From Entamoeba invadens IP1 (lineage: Eukaryota; Evosea; Mastigamoebida; Endamoebidae): a stretch of 38,417 nucleotides of DNA. The first letter of the stretch is position 1, and every line of letters begins with the position of its first letter. The stretch spans positions 2,109-40,525 of the forward strand of contig NW_004440335.1 of the NCBI RefSeq assembly GCF_000330505.1, written 5' to 3'. Positions 30,432 to 38,417 of the stretch are shown piece after piece. A program made the translations under genes and the position numbers. Under the pieces are notes generated by a model that saw nothing but the letters and a program-made list of their open reading frames with translations, was not told where the DNA came from and searched no databases.

Positions 30432-30680
30432 ATGTTTTTAAAATTATTAATAAAAGACGTGTTGGAATCGGTTTTTGAATTTTTGTTGACCAATTTCACC
30501 TATTTGAATTGGACTTTTTTTATTAATTTATTTAACATATTGATTATAATTATTGTAAACAGAAAATTAGGCAATGTATTTAAGCTTATTTTTACATTTA
30601 TTATTTTATTGGTTATTCCAAACGTGTGGAGACTAAATATAACAAAACATTTAAAAATGAAACATGAAATCTTTTTGTGA
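30432..30680 (+). CDS. Small hydrophobic ORF, doubtful
   Basis: An ATG opens 82 codons with two hydrophobic stretches (FINLFNILIIIIV and LIFTFIILLVI). The first third uses varied codons (KDVLESVFEFLLTNFTYLN) and looks more coding than the remainder. Random T-rich DNA easily encodes such hydrophobic segments. It starts about 100 bases from the divergent glycosyltransferase ATG. No family is recognised. Confidence 0.2.
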   Translation: MFLKLLIKDVLESVFEFLLTNFTYLNWTFFINLFNILIIIIVNRKLGNVFKLIFTFIILLVIPNVWRLNITKHLKMKHEIFL

Positions 30681-31030
30681 TTTAGTTTTATTAACTTTCT
30701 TTTAATTTGTTGTAAATTTTTGGTTATTAAAATATCAGTTTTTTTAGTATGGATACTAATGGTCAATGATGTGTGACACAAACTGTTATTTATTGTGATT
30801 TACTAAAATTAGACGGCAAATACACGATTTTGGTTAAAATGGTGGCGTAAAATAGAAATTCGTAATTTTATGGAATAATTATAAACAAAATGGTTAAAAC
30901 ACAAGCTAACAATTTGAAAAAATATAGAACATATTAATAAATTGTATTTTTAAAAAGTTTTCAACACCGAAAAATAACAAGCAATTGTTTTATAAAACTA
31001 TTTGAAGCTATTTGTAAAATTATGCAATTA

Positions 31031-31444
31031 TGACGTGTCGGTGCAACTTTGTTTATAGTACAACTATAATAAATCAATTATTTGTTTTTATGAAACAAAA
31101 CTGAAAAACACAACATTTTTTAAAACTAATACTCTTATAAAAGTACAATAAACAAAACTATAACTATAGTTGCAAATTTCTTTTCAATTAATTATTTTTG
31201 GTCGCACCATTGAATTGTCTTTTTTTACGAAATTTTTGCAGTGAGAAGGTATTTGGATCACACTAAAAGGCTTGTCTCGTTATTGACATGTAATAAACAA
31301 GATGTTTAACATCTGTTCCATCACAATCAAAAAACAAACATTTTTGTATGACATTTGGAAGTCTGTTTTTTTATGCTTATTATAAATACAAGCAGTAAAA
31401 TTTATCATTTAGATATCAATTTAAATAATATGTTGATTTATAAC
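31031..31444. repeat. Diverged dispersed repeat, copy 2
   Basis: This is the second copy of the repeat at 62-491, in the same orientation, with the same order of landmarks from TGACGTGTC to ATGTTGATTTATAAC. The inverted GTGCAACTTTGTTTATAGT arms are present at the left, and the right arm (ending ACTATAGTTGCAA) is more degenerate. The two copies lie about 31 kb apart and are old enough to differ by many indels. Confidence 0.6.
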
Positions 31445-33033
31445 ATTTTTATTTTTTTGTAAAGATAAAAAATGCAAAAAATATTTTGAGTTTTTTTGGT
31501 ATTTTGTTAAATAAACAACAAATAAATATTTGTTAACCATTAAATTGACAATTTTTTTATGAAATTCCAACACTAGAAACATCAATTTTAAAACATTTAA
31601 AATTTGTTTGGCCAAGAGTGTAATTAGATGTTTAATAAAAATAATTAATAAGCCTTCCTAGTTCGGTCAGAAAAGCGCCCTCTTTTAACTGTAGTGTTGG
31701 TTGTTCTAGCCCCAGGGGTATTTTTTATATCCCTTTTATTATAATCACTTTACATTATAATTGGTTTTAGTTTGAATACTTCATTTTAATTTTAAAAATA
31801 AAGCAAAGTATTCGTTTGTTGATTGACTAAAAGCTTTGCAAATGCACACCCAATTCGTGAAAAAAGTTGTCAACTTTCGAATTTGTGTAGGATGGAGACT
31901 AAATGGTTAAATTGTTAAGCTGTTATAATTTTTGAGTATCTTAACATTATTTTGATTATCAACTTATCACGTTATTTTTCAAATGGAAATTATAATCATT
32001 TTACTTAAAAAATAATTGAAAATGAATGAGGCAAAAAATAAGATGGATGTGACTAAGTTGCATTTATAGTAATTTTAATAACAAAGCAATGAATTAATGT
32101 ATAGACAATTTGGTTGCTGTTGACTCGATAATTATTGTAGTTTAAAAAATGCTTCAATTTTAAAAGTGATTTGTTATCACAACAATTATTTGAAATTAAA
32201 AATTGTGTTTTAGAATACAATTTAAATTTAAATGATTTTTAATATATCACAAATTAGTATAATTGCTATTTCAAAAGGGAAATTCCATTGATCTTTGATA
32301 TTTGAAATGTACGTTTAACACTTTTGAAACCGATGGTATGATTAAGGACTTCAGACCCAAGTATTCCAAAACATATGAACATCGATTATACTGACTGATT
32401 TTTTTGTATTTGTATTTAATAATAAGTTTTATTATCTTATTTGAGATAAAAGATGACATTTGGGTATCAATTGTAATTGTTCTCGTAAATTAGAAATGTA
32501 TAATTATTGATATGTATTTATAACGACTTTTGTTTTAAAAAACAATGTTAAATAGCTTTAAACTCTGTATAATATTATTATTATAATAACTTGTATTATT
32601 AAAATACAAGTTTATTATATTAAAACATAAATCTTGAATACTTATTGTTTTTTGTATTGTAAATTTGATTCTTGAACAATCTTCATTTCTTTAAAAATAC
32701 GACAAGTATATTTACAAATTGGCATTCAGATCTACGTGCCGCCACATCAGAACTATAAAGATTGAATTGGATTACTAGAGTTTCTATTACATTAAAGCCA
32801 CAATTCTTCGTTTTACTTGATTGTTTTGGCACGTTTTAAATGCTAAATTCACAAAACACGACTTTTCTTCATTTTTATCACAAACATGTATATACGAAAC
32901 GTTATACATTTATGATTATTAAATTATTTGTTTTGTTCTTGTAACAAATAATAATTATTTAAACTAAAATCCCGTATTATGTGACACTAATCCTCAATTT
33001 TATTTGATTACTTTTAAAAAGTTATAAAAATTT
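31445..33033. other. Intergenic region with no secure gene
   Basis: A+T-rich DNA apart from the tRNA-like stretch at 31652-31726. Two places give a vague coding impression: a possible LRR fossil on the minus strand at 32280-32420, and 32720-32830, which is somewhat richer in G+C. An AAAGTTG-T-CAACTTT palindrome lies near 31865. None supports a gene call. Confidence 0.5.
31652..31726 (+). ncRNA. tRNA-like or Pol III-type remnant
   Basis: An island of higher G+C contains TAGTTCGGTCAG, close to a tRNA A box, and GTTCTAGCC, which fits the B box GTTCRANNC with one mismatch, about 38 bases apart. A TTTTTT run follows at 31721-31726. GTTC and AAGC could form a mostly paired D stem, and CTTTTAA resembles a Lys-TTT anticodon loop. 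The acceptor and anticodon stems do not pair, so this is not a functional tRNA. It may be a pseudo-tRNA or the head of a tRNA-derived SINE. Confidence 0.25.
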
Positions 33034-33292
33034 GTTTTTTGTTTTTTGTTTTTTGTTTTTTGTTTTTTGTTTTTTGTTTTTTGTTTTTTGTTTTTTGTTT
33101 TTTGTTTTTTGTTTTTTGTTTTTTGTTTTTTGTTTTTTGTTTTTTGTTTTTTGTTTTTTGTTTTTTGTTTTTTGTTTTTTGTTTTTTGTTTTTTGTTTTT
33201 TGTTTTTTGTTTTTTGTTTTTTGTTTTTTGTTTTTTGTTTTTTGTTTTTTGTTTTTTGTTTTTTGTTTTTTGTTTTTTGTTTTTTGTTTTTT
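33034..33292. repeat. Perfect heptanucleotide microsatellite (GTTTTTT)37
   Basis: The unit GTTTTTT is repeated 37 times without any interruption (259 bases). Because seven is not a multiple of three, every frame runs through the same seven-codon cycle without stops, on both strands (V-F-C-F-L-F-F forward, K-K-Q-K-T-K-N reverse). The open frames across it are therefore artefacts, not genes. Confidence 0.98.
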
Positions 33293-33950
33293 ATAAACAA
33301 GAATGTAAACGGATTTTCGTCAATAATCAATTGGTTTATTTTTATTATAATTAATTATACTTTAATAGTATTTTTTTAATTGTTATTTTTCAAAATGAGT
33401 ATCATATTTCTAATATAAATTAATAATCTTTTTAGTATAAATTATAATAAAGAAGTTATAATTCCACTAAAACCACAAAAAGCAGAAAGATTTTTCGATT
33501 GAAAATTTGTGAATTTGACTCGCAATTTGATAAATTACAAACTCGAAGAACATTAAATTCGTAATTGTTTGGGTTGATTTTCCATGTTATTTTTCATTAA
33601 AATCGGGAAATTGGTAACCCTCAATAATAATGATTTGGTTTTGATTCGCTGAATTATTGTTGACCAAATTATTAGTTTCAACAACCAGTTACATTTCGGG
33701 ACCAATCCTTTAAAAATTTTTAAAACAAAGAAATAATGTGAAAAGTGATACAATTGTAAAAGCGTGTTAATCTATTAATAAAACAAAACTTCCAAACTTT
33801 AAAAAAATTTCAAAAATATAAAAACGTCCTGTATTTTTATCAATCGTTTGGATTGCCCAATCTATTGCGATTTCTGGTGTTTTTGTTATTAAATTACTTC
33901 ACCAAAAGTGGTGTTTTCAAAATAATTTTAAAAGCCCATTTTTGCTGCAT
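33293..33950. other. Intergenic region upstream of the TLDc gene
   Basis: A+T-rich with no supportable gene. A 66-codon minus-strand frame (33553-33753) shows no recognisable domain. Confidence 0.5.
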
Positions 33951-33998
33951 TTTTATATAGCTTAAAAGGCAGAGTGTCCACTCGTATTCCAAAATTCA
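33951..33998 (+). promoter_or_regulatory. Core promoter of the TLDc gene
   Basis: A TATA-like TATATAGCTTAAAAG lies near 33954-33968, and CCAAAATTCA immediately precedes the ATG. The latter is very close to the known Entamoeba initiator AAAAATTCA. A start site this near the ATG gives the very short leader usual in Entamoeba. Confidence 0.5.
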
Positions 33999-34865
33999 AT
34001 GGGAAACACCTCAACCACATCGTCAGCTCGTTCAACACCAATACCCAAAATGCACAGAAGACACGTCAAAGACTATGATTTGTCACCACAACAAATGTTT
34101 TATAAAGTCGACACAATGACTCCAGACTCTATTGAACCAGAAACACAACTCTCTCCGTCTCTTGAAATAAAGGGCAAAACCTACAACAGATCAAAGTCAG
34201 ACCACTTTCTTGTCAAAAGAGCCAAAAAAGCAAAACTATTGAGACCTTTTTCTAAGGGCACAACACCTCATTCACACAAGAAACAAGAAACTACCTGCCA
34301 ATTTGTAGAAGACTTGGAAGACTATGAAACTACCATTTTTAACAGAGAAAGAGACTTCATGACAGAAGTCATCAAAAAGACTGGTAACACTCAGTCAAAT
34401 ATCATTTTTGACTCAAGACTCTCTGGAATGGACCAAAGAGAATTGAAAGCTCAAATTGTTGGCAAGGAGAAACTTATATTCCTCTTTGTTTCAAAAACAG
34501 GAGAAATTTTTGGGTTCTACCAGAACGATTTGGTGTGTCCACAGAGCAACCAAAATGTACTCAACGCGACGTCAGACAACTTCGTGTTATTTGGAAGACC
34601 AAATCCATGGGAAGGACCCGTTTTTATCACACGAAAAGAGGAGAAAATGAATGAAAAGAAGACATTTGTTATTCACCAAGACACTCATGGGATGCTCCTA
34701 TCTTGCTTCTCTGCTTTTTGGGTTGAGACAAACGGGGATGTCAACTTCAACATGTGCGTTAAAAATTATTACGAAGTCCCACAGACATCCACAAACCCAC
34801 TCACTGGAAAACCAAACTCAGAAAAAATTGTGTGTGAAAGAATTGCTGTGTTAAAATGTTTTTAA
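33999..34865 (+). CDS. TLDc-domain protein with N-myristoylation signal
   Basis: The 288-aa protein starts MGNTSTTSS, a good N-myristoylation signal (Gly2, Thr at position 6), implying membrane attachment. Residues of about 10-105 are polar and low in complexity, with basic stretches (KRAKKAKLLR) and many Ser/Thr. From about residue 115 to the end a TLDc-like domain can be seen: IIFDSRLSG, then EKLIFLFVSKTGEIFGFY, and later VFITRKEE and FAFW-like core positions. TLDc proteins are abundant in Entamoeba; their biochemical role is poorly defined (in animals, V-ATPase interaction and oxidation resistance). The frame is intact and the start is supported by an adjacent initiator motif. Confidence 0.78.
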   Translation: MGNTSTTSSARSTPIPKMHRRHVKDYDLSPQQMFYKVDTMTPDSIEPETQLSPSLEIKGKTYNRSKSDHFLVKRAKKAKLLRPFSKGTTPHSHKKQETTCQFVEDLEDYETTIFNRERDFMTEVIKKTGNTQSNIIFDSRLSGMDQRELKAQIVGKEKLIFLFVSKTGEIFGFYQNDLVCPQSNQNVLNATSDNFVLFGRPNPWEGPVFITRKEEKMNEKKTFVIHQDTHGMLLSCFSAFWVETNGDVNFNMCVKNYYEVPQTSTNPLTGKPNSEKIVCERIAVLKCF

Positions 34866-35027
34866 ATGTTTGAATTGTTATTTGTCGTGTTTTTTAATTT
34901 TAATTTCTTTGAGAACTTTTTGAACTTGAATTGTTAATTTCCAATAAAATAAAAAATAACTCGACCTCATATTAATTGGTTTATTTAAAAATTAAAACTA
35001 AAATAATAATTAATTCTTGAAAGTTGG

Positions 35028-38000
35028 ATGAAAAGACTTGACGTGTTTTCAATGCAAATTGTCACAAAATACTTGGTAAATTCCACCGACTTTATTAATG
35101 TTGTTTGTGTGTCCAAAAAGTATCAATACTGATATTGATACTTGAGAAAATCAACCCAATACAAATAACACCAAACAACATGAAATTATTCCCAAACAAT
35201 TAAACACTGAATTTGTTTTCTCCATTCGATATTCAACTCACAAACACAACAATCGAACGACTCCAATTCTCTTATCCTATTTCTTACGACAAATATTTGG
35301 AAGAAAAGAAACACTTTAATATTTGTCATTTTGTGAAATACTCAAAAACAGACAGAGAAAAGTATGGCAACACGATCCCTCAAAATGTGTATTGTATCGA
35401 CAACAACTGTTTTGAAGATTGCGAACAACAAGTGATAAAGATCCCATATAGTGTCCAAGTTATTTTAGATAATGCTTTTGAATACGCACACATCCGAGAA
35501 ATTGACATACCTAACTCGGTAACATTTCTTGGTGATAACGTGTTTGATAGATGCACTAATTTAACACATGTGGCACTTCCGTCTTCACTCAAATACATCC
35601 CTCCGCTTACTTTCAACAGATGCGTGTCTTTAAATAAAGTTGACATACCGTCATCTATCACTGGGTTTGGTTGTGAATGTTTTGGTCGGGGTTGTGGAAT
35701 AGAGTCCATCGTCGTCACACCAAATATTTGTGTTTCATTTGATGCATTTGAATACTCCAATTTGAATCACATCGAATTTGTTGGGCAATCAATCATAGCA
35801 GATAATGTGTGCAACCACTGTTTGTTATTAAAAAGTGTAAAAATGGACACAACCGTGAAGATTATTGGAAGTTACTCCTTTTATCAATGTGAAAAACTTG
35901 AAGAAATTGATGTCCCGTCATCACTTCAAATCATCGAAAATTCCGCTTTTAGAAATTGCACTTCTTTACGTAGATTTGTAATTCCACAAGGGCTATTGTA
36001 TATGGATTCATTAGTATTTTATAATTGCTACAATTTGGAAGAACTGAATTTTCCAGAAAGCACCAAGTTTTGTGGTATTGATACGTTAACCAATTGCACT
36101 AAATTAAGTGCACTGACACTTCCAAATTTCAACGGTAAATTGACATTTGCGATCAATAAAGACGAAGAGCAAATAGTTAATAAATTTGGGTATACTGCAC
36201 TTGATGTTGTTATAGATGTTGACGATGAATGTTTTTTAAATACACCAACAAAGAAGATAAAATTGCAGACGAAAAATTACATGAAGTGAAAACCAATTTA
36301 AATTGCGATGAACTTGTGTTGTACAACCTCGAACATTGTAAAGTGTTTGATTTTCATGAGGCAGAAAAAATTGATGGGGAATTTTTCCAATATAATGATT
36401 ATCTCCAAACGGTGTATTACCCATCAACACTTGTGGACTTTAATTTGAGAAGCATTTATAATGAGGCACAAAACCCCGTTGAAATCTCAGAGAATTGTTG
36501 CATTAATATGTACAAATATTTTTCTTATGATACAACTCATAACTTTGTGTTTCCGACATCCATCACCAAAATTGGAAAACACAGCATTTGGTATGGAGTT
36601 GAAAATACATTTATAGTACCAAGTACTGTTGTTGAAATAGGCAAGAACACGTTTAGTGAATATAATTATCTTGAAGAACTTGTCATACCAAGCAGTGTCA
36701 CCAAAATAGGGAAAGGGTTTGTAAGTGGATGTAGCTTGTTGACAAGTCTTGTGTGTGAAAATGGCACCTCGTTTGATTTAAAGAATATCACAGAAAGTGA
36801 CGATATCATAGTACAAAAGTTGACAGAAAACACCACATTGACCAAATTAGTTTTTCCAAATGGAGTCACTTTTGTGTACAATTATATAATTAAACTCGTT
36901 GATTTAAAAGAACTTTCACTTCCTTCGACACTGAAAAAAGCAGACAAATACCTGTTTTCTTATAACAAAAAGTTGACAAAAATAGAAACCAATGGAGTTG
37001 ATAGAGACATTTTTGTGGTGAGTTACGAATGCCATTTACGACTGAAAGCTCTTGGTTTCAATTTTAACAACATTAAATTAACAGAAGGTGACATGAAAGA
37101 GTTTGGGTATGTCTGGGATCCACAATTGTGTTGGCAAGACGAAAGGTTTGTTGAGCTTCAAATGGAAAAATGCAAGTTACACACACCATTGACACATAAA
37201 ACGAACCCCACCTCAGATACTTAAAATACTCTGCTGATGTGAAAATTGCGACTTGTCACATGAGTGTGTGAAAATGAGTGGCAATGTCAAGTTATATCCA
37301 CGCATGTTTGTAGACTGTGTAAATTTCACAAGTGTTGTGTTATCAAGAAATGTGGTTAAAATCTCATATTGTTGTTTTGTTAATTGTTTTAATCTGAAAA
37401 CAATTGAATTGCCAACAAGTGTTACAAAAATATCTGAGCGTTGTTTCGAAGGGTGTGTTTTGTTGACATCCATTTCTTGTAACACAAATGTCATTCTTGG
37501 AAGCAAGTGTTTTTGTTCATGTGATAGTCTAGTTAGTATTCCACAGACAAAATACTTCAGAAATCCTGTTTTGAACGGCGTACCTCATAATCTGAAATTG
37601 CACTCTTTGATGGACTTGAGACAATCCCACATTGCGCTTTCTTTGGGTGTTATAAATTGAATGAAATACGTATACCAACTTCAGTCACATGTATTGGCAA
37701 AGTTGCATTCAAAAATAGTATATCTTTGACATCATTTAACTTTGCAAGTGTGTTACTTGTCGAAGATGGCTGTTTTATGAATTGTGAGAAACTGAAAACA
37801 GTCTATTTCAATCAGAAGAATGTTTGTATGAATTTTGGCATTTTTTCTGAATGTATTTCTTTTCAAGAAATATGAATAGGCAATGCGTCTATCACACGTT
37901 GCGACTTTGAAGTGAGTTTTACAACAAGTCGTTACCACTTCTATTAAATTGGTGTTGTGTGTAATAATGTCGTTTTAACACGACAAGACGTCGATGCGTT

Positions 38001-38341
38001 TAACCTGTCAACCGTAAAAATGTATACACTGTGTGGACGAAGGGTGTTTCTTCAACAACAGAAGTCTAACGAAAATCATATTCCCTTCATATTATGTCTA
38101 TTGGATATAACAGTTGCTTGGGTTGTGTCAAATTAAAAGAAGTTGTTTTACCTGAAGGTATCACAGAAATCCCAGCACATATGTTTGACTTGTGCATATT
38201 ACTTAGTTTTTAAAGCTATTTTAACTTTTGGTACAAAATTTGTCACTAACTGCTTTTTGTAATTTACCTTATAATAACATTTCAATCACCAAGATAATTT
38301 TGAATATGGAAAAGCCCATTGTTATGAAAAATATAATTTAG
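35028..38341 (+). pseudogene. Decayed BspA-like LRR gene
   Basis: The remains of a large LRR_5 gene run through several frames. It opens with the family cap (MKRLDVFSMQIVTKYL, then VCVSKKYQY) and meets TGA at 35130. The cap resumes in another phase (KINPIQITPNNMKLFPN) with an in-frame TAA at 35201. LRRs follow at 35213-36289, then shift at a T6 run (36232-36237) to the frame ending 37224. Two or more shifts lie in 37195-37260, another near 37600, a TGA at 37873, and scattered LRR pieces continue (SIGYNSCLGCVKLKEVVLPE near 38098-38157) to a final TAG at 38339. At least eight lesions are visible, denser toward the 3' end. It cannot give a full protein; the long middle frames might still be translated. 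Confidence 0.85.
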
Positions 38342-38417
38342 TGCTTTAAATTGGACTTATATTATTTCATTTAAATTATCAATTTAATATTAAAGTTTCT
38401 CAATATTAACAGTTATT

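Noticed and set aside
33022..33379. Overlapping 85-115 codon frames on both strands
   Set aside because: They are translations of the (GTTTTTT)37 microsatellite, which lacks stops in any phase.
1..38417. CRISPR arrays, bacterial operons, Shine-Dalgarno sites and rRNA genes
   Set aside because: None is present, and the gene families and sequence organisation are eukaryotic.

Overview
The window reads as a protist genome, most likely Entamoeba and probably an E. invadens-like species. This is an inference from gene content, not from a database match. The supporting signs are very A+T-rich intergenic DNA, long genes without visible introns, short leaders, and a typical Entamoeba set of families. 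That set comprises transmembrane kinases (TMKs) with CxxC-rich ectodomains, BspA-like LRR_5 proteins, a TLDc-domain protein, a Stealth-type phosphotransferase and a secretory-pathway glycosyltransferase. A Tc1/mariner-style MITE also fits, because DNA transposons are known in E. invadens.

Layout. 1-910: A+T-rich DNA with one copy of a diverged dispersed repeat (second copy near 31.0-31.4 kb). 911-1693 (-): short BspA-like LRR gene. 1809-2840: candidate 1-kb element with GGGTTTAATT ends enclosing a structured, G+C-richer island. 4003-10983 (+): intact 2326-aa TMK with an internal 288-bp higher-order repeat. 10984-14168: gene desert. 14169-18419 (-): TMK-like receptor with an Asn-rich solenoid-like ectodomain that stops before any kinase domain. 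18937-19036: 100-N assembly gap, with a possible gene start cut by it. 19774-21345 (-): intact BspA-like LRR gene with 17 regular repeats. 21757-21971: MITE with TA target duplications. 22681-25318 (+): large BspA-like LRR gene with one frameshift. 25699-27096 (+): Stealth-family gene with two compensating frame breaks. 27097-29475: gene desert. 29476-30324 (-): glycosyltransferase-like gene. 31031-33292: repeat copy, tRNA-like stretch and a perfect 37-copy heptanucleotide array. 33999-34865 (+): TLDc gene with a predicted myristoylation start. 35028-38341 (+): heavily decayed BspA-like LRR pseudogene.

Functionally, most of the coding content concerns the cell surface and secretory pathway: two receptor-like genes, repeat-rich LRR proteins, and two genes probably acting on glycans in the Golgi or ER. 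No operon-like organisation is expected or seen. The mix of intact, singly broken and badly decayed members of one LRR family, together with a kinase-less TMK, suggests a region of gene-family birth and death. Single-base breaks could instead be sequencing errors, since the assembly also contains a gap.
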